Assembly (NCBI GenBank): GCA_963800505.1
Contig: CAWDBL010000021.1
Location: forward strand, 1-64,000
DNA length: 64,000 nt
Source of the DNA: Fodinibacter sp963800505
Lineage (GTDB): Bacteria > Actinomycetota > Actinomycetes > Actinomycetales > Dermatophilaceae
Direction of reading: 5' to 3'
Position 1 is the stretch's first letter; each line of letters begins with the position of its first letter. Below the pieces are notes generated by a model that was given only the letters and a program-made list of their open reading frames with translations, did no database searches and was not told the origin of the DNA. This document shows, piece after piece, positions 26,009 through 35,479 of the stretch. The position numbers were made by a program, and so were the translations under genes.

Positions 26009-27514
26009 TCAGGTGTTCTGGGGGAAGCCGAGCTCGATGCCGCCGTGGCTGGGGTCGAGCCACCGGGAGGTGACCACCTTGCCGCGGGTGAAGAAGTGCA
26101 CGCCCTCCATGCCGTGCGCGTGGCTGTCGCCGAAGAGCGAGTTCTTCCACCCGCCGAACGAGTAGTAGGCCATCGGCACGGGGATCGGCACGTTGATGCC
26201 GACCATGCCGACCTCCACCTCGTTCTGGAAGCGCCGGGCCGCCCCGCCGTCGTTGGTGAAGATGGCGGTGCCGTTGCCGTAGGGGTTGTCGTTGATCAGC
26301 TTCAGCCCCTCGTCGTAGGACTGCACCCGCACGACCGAGAGCACCGGGCCGAAGATCTCGTCGGTGTAGATCGACATGTCCTCGGTGACGTGGTCGAACA
26401 GGGTCGGCCGCAGGAAGTAGCCCTCCCCGTCGGCGTCGACGTCGCCCTCTCGGCCGTCGACCACGAGCGTGGCACCCGCCTCGGTGCCGGCGTCGAGGTA
26501 GGACGTCACCTTGTCGCGGTGCTGAGCGGTCACGAGCGGGCCCATGTCGCAGCCGCGGGTGCCGTCGCCGGTGACCAGCTTGCCCATCCGGTCGGTGATC
26601 TTGCTGACCAGCTCGTCGGCGACCGGCTCGACCGCGAGCAGGGCCGAGATGGCCATGCACCGCTCGCCGGCCGAACCGAAACCGGCGTTGATCGCGGCGT
26701 CGGCGGCGAGGTCGAGGTCGGCGTCGGGCAGCACGAGCATGTGGTTCTTGGCCCCGCCGAGCGCCTGGACCCGCTTGCCGTGGGCGGTGCCGGTCTCGTA
26801 GACATACTTCGCGATGGGGGTCGACCCGACGAAGGACACCGCCTTGACGTCGGGGTGGGTGAGCAGCGCGTCGACCGCCTCCTTGTCACCGTGCACGACG
26901 TTGAGCACGCCGTCGGGCAGGCCGGCCTCCTTCCACAGCGCCGCCACCGCGTTGACGGCCGACGGGTCCTTCTCGCTGGGCTTGATGACGACGGCGTTGC
27001 CGCAGGCGATCGCCACGGGCACGAACCACAGCGGCACCATGGCCGGGAAGTTGAACGGGCTGATCACCGCGACGACGCCCAGGCTCTGCCGGATCGAGTA
27101 GACGTCGACCTTGGTCGACACGTTCTCGGAGAAGCCACCCTTGAGCAGGTGGGGGATGCCGCAGGCGAACTCGGCGACCTCCAGCCCGCGGGTGACCTCG
27201 CCCACGGCGTCGGACACGACCTTGCCGTGCTCGGCGGTGATCAGGGCGCCGATCTCGTCCTTGCGCTCGTTGAGCAGCTCGCGGAACCGGAAGAGCACCT
27301 GGGTGCGCTGGGTGAGCGACGCCCGCTGCCACGACGACTCCCAGGCGGCCTTCGCCGAGGTGACCACCTCGTCGACGAGCTCGGCCGACGCGAGGTCGAG
27401 CTCGCCGGTCTGCTCACCGGTGGCCGGGTTGAAGACCGGGCTGGTGCGGGCGGACGTGCCTGCCCAGGGCGTGCCGCCGAGGAGGTGCGTGATGCGGGTG
27501 GGAGTCGTGCTCAC
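26009..27514 (-). CDS. iolA: CoA-acylating methylmalonate-semialdehyde dehydrogenase
   Basis: A 501-residue aldehyde dehydrogenase that converts malonate semialdehyde, the last inositol intermediate, to acetyl-CoA and CO2 using NAD and CoA; it can also act in valine breakdown. VISPFNFPAMVPLWF, QALGGAKNHMLVLPDAD and the catalytic cysteine in GERCMAISAL are the MMSDH markers. GTG start. Last gene of the leftward inositol block, 97 bases after the dehydrogenase gene, so it may also have its own promoter. Confidence 0.95.
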   Translation of the reverse strand: MSTTPTRITHLLGGTPWAGTSARTSPVFNPATGEQTGELDLASAELVDEVVTSAKAAWESSWQRASLTQRTQVLFRFRELLNERKDEIGALITAEHGKVVSDAVGEVTRGLEVAEFACGIPHLLKGGFSENVSTKVDVYSIRQSLGVVAVISPFNFPAMVPLWFVPVAIACGNAVVIKPSEKDPSAVNAVAALWKEAGLPDGVLNVVHGDKEAVDALLTHPDVKAVSFVGSTPIAKYVYETGTAHGKRVQALGGAKNHMLVLPDADLDLAADAAINAGFGSAGERCMAISALLAVEPVADELVSKITDRMGKLVTGDGTRGCDMGPLVTAQHRDKVTSYLDAGTEAGATLVVDGREGDVDADGEGYFLRPTLFDHVTEDMSIYTDEIFGPVLSVVRVQSYDEGLKLINDNPYGNGTAIFTNDGGAARRFQNEVEVGMVGINVPIPVPMAYYSFGGWKNSLFGDSHAHGMEGVHFFTRGKVVTSRWLDPSHGGIELGFPQNT

Positions 27515-27611
27515 GGGTATCGGTCCTTGTCGTGCGAAGTGGTGGATTCAGTGTGTCAGAGCACCTGGTGGTTGTGGAATGCGTGGCCGGATGCCGGTTC
27601 TGACCGTTCGA

Positions 27612-28652
27612 TCAGTGGTTGCTGTCGTAGAAATCGGGTCGGTCGGGAAGTGGGACGGTGACCGGCCGCCCGGAGCCCAGCGAGGCCATGCCGGCGGTGC
27701 TCACGGCCGTCGCGGCGTAGCCGTCCCACGCCGAGGGCCCGACGTGGGTGCCGGCCCGCACGGCATCGGCCCAGGCCTGCACCTCGGCGTCGTAGGCGCG
27801 GGCGAAGCGGACGCGGTAGTCGTCGGCCACGGTGCCTCCCCAGGTGCCGCCGCCCTCGGTGACCCGGGTGGCCAGCACGCCCGTGGACGCCAGCCCGGCC
27901 GTGAGCGAACCGCGCTCGGCGACGGCCTCGAAGCGCACCTCGTAGCCGACCTGGCTGTTGACGAACACCTCGTTGGTCACCAGGCCGCCGCCGGACATCC
28001 GGAAGATGGCCACCTGCGGGTCGACCACCCCGACGCCGGCGTGCGAGGTCGGGGCGGGCGACAGCACCGTCACCTCGACCACCTCTTCACCGAAGAGGAA
28101 CCGGGAGGCGTCGACCTCGTGCACCAGGCTGTCGCGCACGATCATCTCGGACCGGAAGTCGGCGTTGGGCACCGAGCGGTTGCGGTGGGTGTTGTGCAGC
28201 AGGAGGAGCCGGCCGTGCGCGCCTGCGGCCAGGGCGTTGCGGACCGCGACGTACTCGGGGTCGAAGCGCCGCATGAAGCCGACGGTGACCAGGCGCCGGC
28301 CCAGGGCCGCCTCCGCATGCACCAGGCGCAGGGCCGACTGGTCGTCCATCGTCAGCGGCTTCTCGCACAGCACCGGTGTGGCGTGCTCGAGGCAGGCCAG
28401 CACCTGCTCCTCGTGCACGAACCCCGGTGAGGCGATGACGACCGCGTCGACCTCCGATGAGGCGATGAGCGCCAGCGGGTCGCGGTGCACAGTCGCGCCC
28501 AGGCGTTCGGCCAGGGCGGCGGCGCGCTCGGCGTCCACGTCGGCGACCCCCGCCAGCACCGTGCCGGCAGTGCGGCGCGCGAGCCGCTCGGCGTGATCGC
28601 TGCCCATCAGGCCCACCCCGATGACGCCGACCCGCAGCGCAGCGGTGCTCAT
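27612..28652 (-). CDS. iolG: Gfo/Idh/MocA oxidoreductase, probable inositol 2-dehydrogenase
   Basis: A 346-residue NAD-dependent dehydrogenase. GVIGVGLMGSDHAERL is the nucleotide-binding motif, CEKPLTMDDQSALRLV contains the catalytic EKP lysine, and FMRRFDPEY and VHEVDASRFLFGEE match inositol dehydrogenases. It should oxidise myo-inositol (or an isomer) to the inosose. ATGA overlap with iolD. A second family member (34416–35420) heads the operon; which handles myo-inositol and which another stereoisomer cannot be told from sequence. Confidence 0.88.
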   Translation of the reverse strand: MSTAALRVGVIGVGLMGSDHAERLARRTAGTVLAGVADVDAERAAALAERLGATVHRDPLALIASSEVDAVVIASPGFVHEEQVLACLEHATPVLCEKPLTMDDQSALRLVHAEAALGRRLVTVGFMRRFDPEYVAVRNALAAGAHGRLLLLHNTHRNRSVPNADFRSEMIVRDSLVHEVDASRFLFGEEVVEVTVLSPAPTSHAGVGVVDPQVAIFRMSGGGLVTNEVFVNSQVGYEVRFEAVAERGSLTAGLASTGVLATRVTEGGGTWGGTVADDYRVRFARAYDAEVQAWADAVRAGTHVGPSAWDGYAATAVSTAGMASLGSGRPVTVPLPDRPDFYDSNH

Positions 28653-30616
28653 GCGCCCTCTTCCGTGACGGGCATCGGTGCGAGGTAACCGCGTTGGTGC
28701 TTCTTCGCCTCCGCGTACGCGGCCGAGGCCGACTGGGTGCTGTCGAGCGCCGAGACCTGCGCCACCGGCACGTCCCACCACGAGTCGCTGCTGGGCGAGT
28801 GCACCCGCGGGTCGGTCTCGACGTGGATGACGACCGGCCCGCCGTCGCGCGGCGCCGCCTTGGCCGCGGCGATAGCGGCCTCGAGCCCGGCTCGGTCGTG
28901 CACCTCGATGACGTGGGCGCCGAGGCTGCGCGCGTTCGCCGCCAGGTCGACCGGCAGGTGCCCGCCGTCGAGGCGCCCGTCGCTGCCACGGAACTCGTAG
29001 CTGGTGCCGAAGCGCTGCGAGCCCAGGCCCTCCGACAGCGAGCCGATCGAGTGGAAGCCGTGGTTCTGCACGAGCACGACGACGATCTTCACCCGTTCCT
29101 GCACCGCGACGACAAGCTCGGTCGGCATCATCAGGTAGCCACCGTCGCCGACCATCGCGAACACGTCGCGGCTGTCATCGGCGAGCGCCACCCCCAGGGC
29201 ACCGGGGATCTCGTAGCCCATGCAGGAGTAGCCGTACTCCACGTGGTAGCCCTTGCGGTCGCGCACCCGCCAGAGCTTGTGCAGGTCACCGGGCATCGAG
29301 CCGGCCGCGCACACGACGACGTCGCGGGGGTCGCTGAGCTCGTTGACGGCGCCGATGACGGCGGCCTGGGTCAGCAGCCCCGGGGCCAGCCGGTCGGTGA
29401 CCTCGCTCGGCGGGTCGTAGGCCATCGCCACCTGCGCGTCCCACTCGCGCCAGAGGGAGGTGACGCGGGCCGCGTACCCGGGCTCGACGGCATACCCGTC
29501 GATCGCGTCGGTGAGCGCCGTGAGGCCCTCGCGGGCGTCGGCGACCAGCGCGAGCCCGCTGTGCTTCCCTGCGTCGAAACCCGCGACGTTGAGGCTGATG
29601 AAGCGGACTCCGCTGTCGCGGAACGCGGTTCGGGATGCCGTCGTGAAGTCGGTCCAGCGGGTGCCGACCCCGATGACGAGGTCGGCCTCAGCGGCCAGGA
29701 TGTTGGCGGCCGTCGTGCCCGTGGAACCTACGGCCCCGACGAGCTGCGGGTGCCCCTGCAGCAGCGAGCCCTTGCCCGCCTGCGTCTCGGCGACGGGGAT
29801 GCCGGTCGCCGTCGCGAACGCGGCGAGCGCCTCCTCCGCGCCGGAGTAGTGCACCCCACCACCGGCGACCAGGAGCGGGCGGCGGGCGCTGCGCACGGCA
29901 TCCGCGGCGTCGGCCACCCGCGCCACCTCGACCGGTGGGCGGGCGACGTGCCACACCCGGTCGGCGAACAGCTCGACCGGCCAGTCGAAGGCCTCGGCCT
30001 GCACGTCCTGCGGCAGCGAGATGGTCGCCGCGCCGGTCTCGACCGGTTCGGCGAGCACGCGCATCGCGCCGAGCAGGGCAGCCGGCAGCTGCTCGGGGCG
30101 GTCGACCTGGTCGTAGAAGCGCGACAGCGGGCGGAAGGCGTCGTTGACCGAGACGTCGGCGGCGTGCGGCAGCTCGAGCTCCTGGAGCACCGGCGCGCCG
30201 ACCCGGGTGGCGAAGGTGCCCGAGGGCAGCAGCAGCACCGGGATGCGGTTGATGGTGGCGAGCGCGGCTCCGGTGAGCATGTTGGTCGAGCCGGGCCCGA
30301 CGGATGCCGTCACGGCCCAGGTCGAGAGCCGGTCGCGGGCCTTGGCGTAGCCGACGGCGGTGTGCACCATCGCCTGCTCGTTGCGCCCGAGCACGTAGGG
30401 CAGGCCCGGCTGCTCGCCGGCGTCGGTGGCTCGCAGCTCCTCCTCGAGCAGCGCCTGGCCGATGCCGGCGACGTTGCCGTGGCCGAAGATGCCCAAGCAC
30501 CCCACCACCAGGCGTTGGCGCTCGCCGTCGCGCTCGCTCCACTGGTGCGCGAGGAAGCGCACCACCGCCTGCGCGACGGTGAGCCGCACGGTCTGCATCG
30601 TCGAACCGCTGGTCAT
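28649..30616 (-). CDS. iolD: 3D-(3,5/4)-trihydroxycyclohexane-1,2-dione hydrolase
   Basis: A 655-residue thiamine-diphosphate enzyme that opens the cyclohexane ring in inositol breakdown. The N-terminal PYR domain begins LTVAQAVVRFLAHQWSERDG, and GRNEQAMVHTAVGYAKA holds its catalytic glutamate. The C-terminal ThDP site is AMVGDGGYLMMPTELV to VVVLVQNHGF (GDG…N motif). GGGAGG lies before the ATG, which overlaps the iolB stop. Length is typical of IolD. Confidence 0.95.
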   Translation of the reverse strand: MTSGSTMQTVRLTVAQAVVRFLAHQWSERDGERQRLVVGCLGIFGHGNVAGIGQALLEEELRATDAGEQPGLPYVLGRNEQAMVHTAVGYAKARDRLSTWAVTASVGPGSTNMLTGAALATINRIPVLLLPSGTFATRVGAPVLQELELPHAADVSVNDAFRPLSRFYDQVDRPEQLPAALLGAMRVLAEPVETGAATISLPQDVQAEAFDWPVELFADRVWHVARPPVEVARVADAADAVRSARRPLLVAGGGVHYSGAEEALAAFATATGIPVAETQAGKGSLLQGHPQLVGAVGSTGTTAANILAAEADLVIGVGTRWTDFTTASRTAFRDSGVRFISLNVAGFDAGKHSGLALVADAREGLTALTDAIDGYAVEPGYAARVTSLWREWDAQVAMAYDPPSEVTDRLAPGLLTQAAVIGAVNELSDPRDVVVCAAGSMPGDLHKLWRVRDRKGYHVEYGYSCMGYEIPGALGVALADDSRDVFAMVGDGGYLMMPTELVVAVQERVKIVVVLVQNHGFHSIGSLSEGLGSQRFGTSYEFRGSDGRLDGGHLPVDLAANARSLGAHVIEVHDRAGLEAAIAAAKAAPRDGGPVVIHVETDPRVHSPSSDSWWDVPVAQVSALDSTQSASAAYAEAKKHQRGYLAPMPVTEEGA

Positions 30617-31560
30617 CGGGTGCCTCCCACGGGCAGTCGGGGGTCGACGTGCTCGTCGGCCCAGGTGTCGCGGACCCACGCGTGGGCCGGGTCGTCGCAG
30701 ATCCGCCAGGCGCGCTCGGGCCCGGGGCCGGCCATGACGTTGAGGTAGTAGAGGTCGGCGTCGGGGCTGGCGATCGCCGGGCCGTGCCAGCCGTGGGGCA
30801 CGAGCACGACGTCCATGGTGCGCACCTCCGCCACGACGTCCAGGGGCCGCTCGTCGGTGCCGTAGACGCGCAGGTACCCGACCGGGTTCGTGCCGCGCGG
30901 GTCGGTGGAGCGGGTCTCGACGTAGTAGATCTCCTCGAGTGCGGTCTCCTCGCCGGGGCGCTCCTCGTCGTGCTTGTGCGGGGGCCACGAGCTCCAGTTG
31001 CCGGCGGGCGTGACCACCTCGCAGACCAGGATGGAGTCGGCGTCGAGCACGTCGGGCAGCCCCAGGTTGCGCACCTCGCGGCTGGCCCGCCCGGCGCCGC
31101 GCAGCTCGACCGGCACCTCGGATGCTGTGACGTGCCGGAACGGCTTCGGCTCGGTGGCCTTGGTGGCCGGGGCGCCGCACAGGGCGACGCGGCCGGCATC
31201 CGGCCCGACGAGGCTGACCCGAAGCCGCGCCCCCCGACCCGCGTAGACGACGTCGGTCGGGCCGTCGAAGACGGACGTGCGACCGGCGAGGGTCACGGCG
31301 TGGGTCGTGCCGTCGGACTCGGTCACCTCGACGCGGAAGGAGCCGACGAGGGGGACGACGAGCGTCTCCTCGTCCGCGCTGTCGTGGTCGACGTACCCAC
31401 CCGGAGCGATCGAGGCGACGCGCAGCATGGTGTGCTGCCAGCCGGGCACCGGGGCGGTCGCCGTGGGGGTCACCGCGACCTGGAAGTCACCCTCGCCGGC
31501 CGAGCCGTTCGGGCGGACGTACCGTCCGTTGTCCAGTCCGATCCCAGCTGAGGTGCTCAT
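30613..31560 (-). CDS. iolB: 5-deoxy-glucuronate isomerase
   Basis: A 315-residue bicupin that converts 5-deoxy-D-glucuronate to 2-deoxy-5-keto-D-gluconate. The metal-binding cupin motif is WSSWPPHKHDEERPGEETALEE, with the second part in VPHGWHGPAIASPDADLYYL. Family-wide NVMAGPGPERAWRICDDP is present near the C-terminus. ATGA overlaps on both sides place it firmly in the operon. Confidence 0.94.
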   Translation of the reverse strand: MSTSAGIGLDNGRYVRPNGSAGEGDFQVAVTPTATAPVPGWQHTMLRVASIAPGGYVDHDSADEETLVVPLVGSFRVEVTESDGTTHAVTLAGRTSVFDGPTDVVYAGRGARLRVSLVGPDAGRVALCGAPATKATEPKPFRHVTASEVPVELRGAGRASREVRNLGLPDVLDADSILVCEVVTPAGNWSSWPPHKHDEERPGEETALEEIYYVETRSTDPRGTNPVGYLRVYGTDERPLDVVAEVRTMDVVLVPHGWHGPAIASPDADLYYLNVMAGPGPERAWRICDDPAHAWVRDTWADEHVDPRLPVGGTR

Positions 31561-32450
31561 GCTCCGCCACCGTGCACGAGGTCGGCGGCGATGTCGACCG
31601 CAGCGGCGACGTCGGCGTCGGGCGGGTAGAGCAGGGCACGCCCGACGACCAGACCGCGCACGGCGGGAAGCTCGAGCGCTCGACCCCACGCGGCATACGT
31701 CTCGTGCGGCTCACCCTCGGGGTCGCCACCGAGCAGCAGCGTGGGCAGGGTCGTGGCGTCCATGACCCGGGCGAGGTCGTCGACGACCGGCAGCTTCAGC
31801 CAGGTGTGGGCGCTCGAGGCACCCAGACCCGAGGCGACGGAGACGGCCCGGGTCATCGAGTCGGGGTCGAGCAGGTTGCGCACGCTGCCGGCCTCGGCCA
31901 CCGACCAGAACGGCTCGACCATCGCCATCCGGCCCAGGGCGGCCAGCTCGGTCACGGCGGCGGCGCAGGCCTCGAGGGTCTCGACGCTGCGGGGGTCACC
32001 CAGCGCGATGCGGGTGAGCATCTTGCCGCCGTCGAGCCCACGCTCCTGCACCTCCTGCGCGGTGTAGCCGGTGAACCGGTCGTCGAGCTCCCAGGCAGAC
32101 CCCTGCAGCCCGCCACGGTTCATCGACCCGATGACGACCTTCCCCTCGAGAGCACCGAGCAGGAGCAGGTCGTCGAGCACGTCCGGGGTGCCGAGCACCC
32201 CGTCGACCCCGGGGCGCTCGAGCGCGGTGACCAGGCGGCCCAGGAGGTCCGAGCGGCTGGCCATCGCCATCGGGTCGCCGCCGACCCCCAGGGCCCCACG
32301 CGCCGGGTGGTCGGCCGCGACGAGCAGCAGCCGGCCGTCGGCGGGGAGCAGCGGGCGCAGGGTGCGCTCGTCCCACAGGCGCGCGATGCGCTCGGGCTCC
32401 CGGGCGCGGATCTCGGTGAGGGCTGCCGTGTCGACGCGGCGTGCGGTCAC
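31557..32450 (-). CDS. Cgl0159-type (beta/alpha)8 aldolase of inositol catabolism
   Basis: A 297-residue TIM-barrel protein of the kind found next to iolC in Corynebacterium and other actinobacteria. Motifs: LLLVAADHPARGALGVGGDP, VVIGSMNRGGLQGSAWELDD, DGGKMLTRIALGD and HTWLKLPVVDDL. It probably takes the place of IolJ, cleaving the phosphorylated keto-deoxygluconate to dihydroxyacetone phosphate and malonate semialdehyde. I chose the second of two nearby GTGs because GGGAGG is eight bases before it. Five-base gap to iolC. Confidence 0.85.
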   Translation of the reverse strand: MTARRVDTAALTEIRAREPERIARLWDERTLRPLLPADGRLLLVAADHPARGALGVGGDPMAMASRSDLLGRLVTALERPGVDGVLGTPDVLDDLLLLGALEGKVVIGSMNRGGLQGSAWELDDRFTGYTAQEVQERGLDGGKMLTRIALGDPRSVETLEACAAAVTELAALGRMAMVEPFWSVAEAGSVRNLLDPDSMTRAVSVASGLGASSAHTWLKLPVVDDLARVMDATTLPTLLLGGDPEGEPHETYAAWGRALELPAVRGLVVGRALLYPPDADVAAAVDIAADLVHGGGA

Positions 32451-32455
32451 GTTGG

Positions 32456-33433
32456 TCACCTCCCTGCTCCGGCGAGCGCGGCCTCGACCTCGTCGGTCGA
32501 GGGCATCGCGGTCGAGCACTCGAGCCGCCCGGCCACGATGGCGCCGGCGACGTTCGCGAATCGGATGGTGCGCTCGAGCCCCCATCCGGCGAGCAGCCCG
32601 TGCGCGAGGGCGCCCCCGAAGGAGTCGCCCGCACCCAGGCCGTTGACCACCTCGACGGGGAACGGCTCGACCTCGACCCGCTCCTCGCGGGTGGCAGCCA
32701 GCACCCCGCGCGGGCCCTGCTTGACGACGGCGAGCTCGAGGCCGCGGTCGAGCAGGGCGTCGGCGGCGCGGTGCGGGTCGGTCTCGCCCACCGCGACCTC
32801 GCACTCCTCGCGGTTGCCCACCGCGACGGTGACGCACTCCAGGGCGCGGCTCACCTGCGTCGAGGCCTCGCTCGGGTCGGCCCAGAACATCGGGCGGTAG
32901 TCGAGGTCGAGCACGGTGTGCCGGGCCCGGCCGCGGGCCGCCCACGCCGCGTGGTGCGTGGAGCGCGAGGGCTCCTGCGACAGACCGGTGACCGTCGCCC
33001 AGAACACCCCGGCGTGCCGGATGGCGTCGAGCGGCAGGTCGCGCTCCTCGAGCAGCAGGTCGGGCGCGACGGGGTAGCGGTAGAACCACAGCGGGAAGTC
33101 GTCGGGGGGAAACACCTCGCAGAAGGTGACCGGCGTCGGCGGTCCCGGTGCGTCGAGCACCGAGATGGATGCCGGGTCCACGCCCAGGCGCTCGGCCTCC
33201 AGCCGCACGTAGCGCCCGAAGGCGTCGTCGCCCACCTTGGTCACCAGGCGCACGCTGTGGCCGTGACGCGCGGCGGCGACGGCGACATTGGTGGCACTGC
33301 CGCCGAGGAACTTCGCGAAGGTGCTGACCTCCTCCAGGCCGACCCCGTGCTGCAGGGGGTAGATGTCGACGCCGGTGCGGCCCATGGCGACGACCTCGGG
33401 GGTCGGGGCCCCGGCGGTCCCCACCGCGCTCAC
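32456..33433 (-). CDS. iolC: 5-dehydro-2-deoxygluconokinase
   Basis: A 325-residue PfkB/ribokinase-family kinase that phosphorylates 2-deoxy-5-keto-gluconate. The N-terminal signature FAKFLGGSATNVAVAAARHG and the C-terminal catalytic signature NGLGAGDSFGGALAHGLL (Asp base) are intact. GRTGVDIYPLQHGVGLEEV is typical of IolC. GTG start overlaps the stop of iolE. Confidence 0.95.
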   Translation of the reverse strand: MSAVGTAGAPTPEVVAMGRTGVDIYPLQHGVGLEEVSTFAKFLGGSATNVAVAAARHGHSVRLVTKVGDDAFGRYVRLEAERLGVDPASISVLDAPGPPTPVTFCEVFPPDDFPLWFYRYPVAPDLLLEERDLPLDAIRHAGVFWATVTGLSQEPSRSTHHAAWAARGRARHTVLDLDYRPMFWADPSEASTQVSRALECVTVAVGNREECEVAVGETDPHRAADALLDRGLELAVVKQGPRGVLAATREERVEVEPFPVEVVNGLGAGDSFGGALAHGLLAGWGLERTIRFANVAGAIVAGRLECSTAMPSTDEVEAALAGAGR

Positions 33434-34347
33434 GGGGTGACCGCCAGCGAGTCGGCGACGGCCAGGATGTGCGCCACCGAGGCGCGCACGTCGGACCGCG
33501 GGTCGACCCCGGTGTCGGCGGGCGACCCGGTGAGGATGGTGTCCTGCTCCAGCACGTACCAGCCGTCGTAGCCGCTGCCCTCGAGCGCCCGGACGATCGC
33601 GGCGACGTCGACGTCCCCGGCGCCCAGGGGCACGTACATCCCTTGCGCGACTCCCTCGGTGTAGGTGAGGTCGCCACCGCGCACGCGATCGGCGAGCGTG
33701 AGGCGCACGTCCTTGAGGTGCACGTGGCCGATCCGCTCGGGGTGCTCGACGGCCACCCGCACGGGGTCGCCCCCGCCGATGAGCAGGTGGCCGGTGTCGA
33801 GGCAGAGCCCGATGTGGCTGCCGGCCAGCACGCGGTCGGTCTCCTCGCCCGTCTCGACCATGGTGCCGACGTGCGGGTGCAGGGTCGCGAGCAGGCCGTG
33901 CTCCGCCGCGGCATCCGAGATCCGGTCGAGGTTGCCCAGCAGCGTCGCCCACTGGGCGTCGTCGAGCACCGGGCGCTCGTCGTAGCCCTGCGTGCCGGTG
34001 GCGGCGGCGATGACGACCGTCGACGCCTGCGCCGCGTTGAGCGCCTCCATGGCCCGCACGACCTCGGGCAGGGGGTCGGATGCGGGGTCGTGCAGCACGA
34101 CGGGCACGAACTGGCCGACCGCGCGCAGCCCGGCGGCAGCGAGCGTGCGCGCCTTCGCCTCGGGGGCGTCCGGGAGGAACCCGTCCGGGCCGAACTCGGT
34201 GGCCGCCAGGCCGACCTCGCGCATCTGCTCCAGCACCAGGTCGGGGCCGAGCTGGTGGCCCCAGCCCGGCACCTCGCACACGCCCCAGGAGATCGGGGCA
34301 CCGGCGACCCGGTCGCGCAGTGGGGTCGGCGTGGTCGTCTGGGTCAT
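33430..34347 (-). CDS. iolE: Inosose dehydratase
   Basis: A 305-residue xylose-isomerase-like TIM barrel that dehydrates scyllo-inosose to the trihydroxycyclohexane dione. Begins GAPISWGVCEVPGWGHQLGP; metal-binding residues are in ATLHPHVGTMVE, LCLDTGHLLIGG and HVHLKDVR. The C-terminal WYVLEQDTIL is a family marker. It is 68 bases downstream of the first dehydrogenase gene of the operon. Confidence 0.94.
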   Translation of the reverse strand: MTQTTTPTPLRDRVAGAPISWGVCEVPGWGHQLGPDLVLEQMREVGLAATEFGPDGFLPDAPEAKARTLAAAGLRAVGQFVPVVLHDPASDPLPEVVRAMEALNAAQASTVVIAAATGTQGYDERPVLDDAQWATLLGNLDRISDAAAEHGLLATLHPHVGTMVETGEETDRVLAGSHIGLCLDTGHLLIGGGDPVRVAVEHPERIGHVHLKDVRLTLADRVRGGDLTYTEGVAQGMYVPLGAGDVDVAAIVRALEGSGYDGWYVLEQDTILTGSPADTGVDPRSDVRASVAHILAVADSLAVTP

Positions 34348-34415
34348 CAGCTGTCCTTCGTCAGTGGGCGGTGGTCGGGTGGTCGATTCACGGGCTCGAT
34401 GTCATCGGTCGGTGC

Positions 34416-35420
34416 TCAGGCCGTCGGGATCTCGGACAGCCCGACGGGCCGCCCCTCGTGCAGCGAGACCGTGCAGGCCTCGGCGACCCGGAAGGCCTCC
34501 AGGGCGTCGCGCACCGTGCACGGGCTGGGCTCCTCGCCGCGGGCCACGGCAAGGAAGTGGGTGAGCTCGGCACGGTAGGCCGGGCCGAAGCGGTCCATGA
34601 ACGAGTCGTGCACCGGCCCACGTGGGAAGTCGACCCCGTCCTCGGCGGACCGCAGGGCGAGGGAGTCGTCGAGCCCGACGGCGACTGACCCCAGCGAGCC
34701 GAGCACCTCGAGCCGCACATCGTGGCCCTGCCCGTGGTAGCGCGTGGTCGACAGCAGCGCCATCGTGCCGTCGTCGAGGGTGAGCAGCGCGGCACCGGAG
34801 TCGACGTCGCCGGCATCCCGGAAGAAGCTCTCGCCCTTGGTGCCGCCGGCGGCGTAGACCCGCTGCACCTCGTGGCCGGTCACGAACCGCACCACGTCGC
34901 AGTCGTGCACCGAGCAGTCGCGGAAGATCCCCCCGGAGGTGGGCAGGTAGCCCGGGTCCGGCGGGCGCCGGTCGCTGGTGTTGGCCCGCAGGGTGTGCAC
35001 GAAGCCGAGCTCCCCCGACGCCACGGCATCCCGGGCGCGCCGATAGCCGGTGTCGAAGCGGCGCTGGAAGCCGATGTGCACCGGCACCCCGGACGCCTCG
35101 ACGACCCGCACCACGTCGATCGTCTCGGCCAGGGTGGCCGCAACGGGCTTCTCGCAGAACGTGGGCAGCCCGGCAGCGACCGCGGCCCGCAGGAGCGGCG
35201 CGTGCCCGGGGGTCGAGGTGGCAATGACGAGGGCATCGACGCCCGAGCCGACGAGGTCGTCGACGGCGACGGCGCGGGCAGCCGGCAGGGAGGCCGCGAC
35301 GGCGTGCGCCACCTCGGGACGGCTGTCGCCGACCACGACCTCGTCGACTCCGCCGAGCGAGGCCAGGGTGTGGGCGTGGAACGCACCGATGCGTCCCGCG
35401 CCGGCAAGACCGATGCGCAT
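34416..35420 (-). CDS. Gfo/Idh/MocA oxidoreductase, inositol 2-dehydrogenase-like (first gene of operon)
   Basis: A 334-residue NAD-dependent dehydrogenase with MRIGLAGAGRIGAFHAHTL at the cofactor site, FCEKPVAATLAETIDVV (catalytic EKP), HIGFQRRFDTGYRRARDAV, and FRDCSVHDCDVVRFV. It resembles IolG-type enzymes and should oxidise inositol or a related cyclitol. AGGAGG is ideally placed before the ATG. It faces the GntR regulator gene across a 59-base divergent promoter region carrying a palindrome. Confidence 0.9.
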   Translation of the reverse strand: MRIGLAGAGRIGAFHAHTLASLGGVDEVVVGDSRPEVAHAVAASLPAARAVAVDDLVGSGVDALVIATSTPGHAPLLRAAVAAGLPTFCEKPVAATLAETIDVVRVVEASGVPVHIGFQRRFDTGYRRARDAVASGELGFVHTLRANTSDRRPPDPGYLPTSGGIFRDCSVHDCDVVRFVTGHEVQRVYAAGGTKGESFFRDAGDVDSGAALLTLDDGTMALLSTTRYHGQGHDVRLEVLGSLGSVAVGLDDSLALRSAEDGVDFPRGPVHDSFMDRFGPAYRAELTHFLAVARGEEPSPCTVRDALEAFRVAEACTVSLHEGRPVGLSEIPTA

Positions 35421-35431
35421 GTGACCTCCTT

Positions 35432-35449
35432 TGTCAGGACATACTGACA
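35432..35449. promoter_or_regulatory. Palindromic operator in the iol–gntR divergent region
   Basis: TGTCAG-N6-CTGACA is a perfect inverted repeat centred between the two divergent genes. It lies where it would overlap the promoter of the leftward operon. Probable binding site of the GntR protein encoded alongside. Confidence 0.7.
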
Positions 35450-35479
35450 TGAGACGGCGCGCGCTGTACAGTCCGGTCC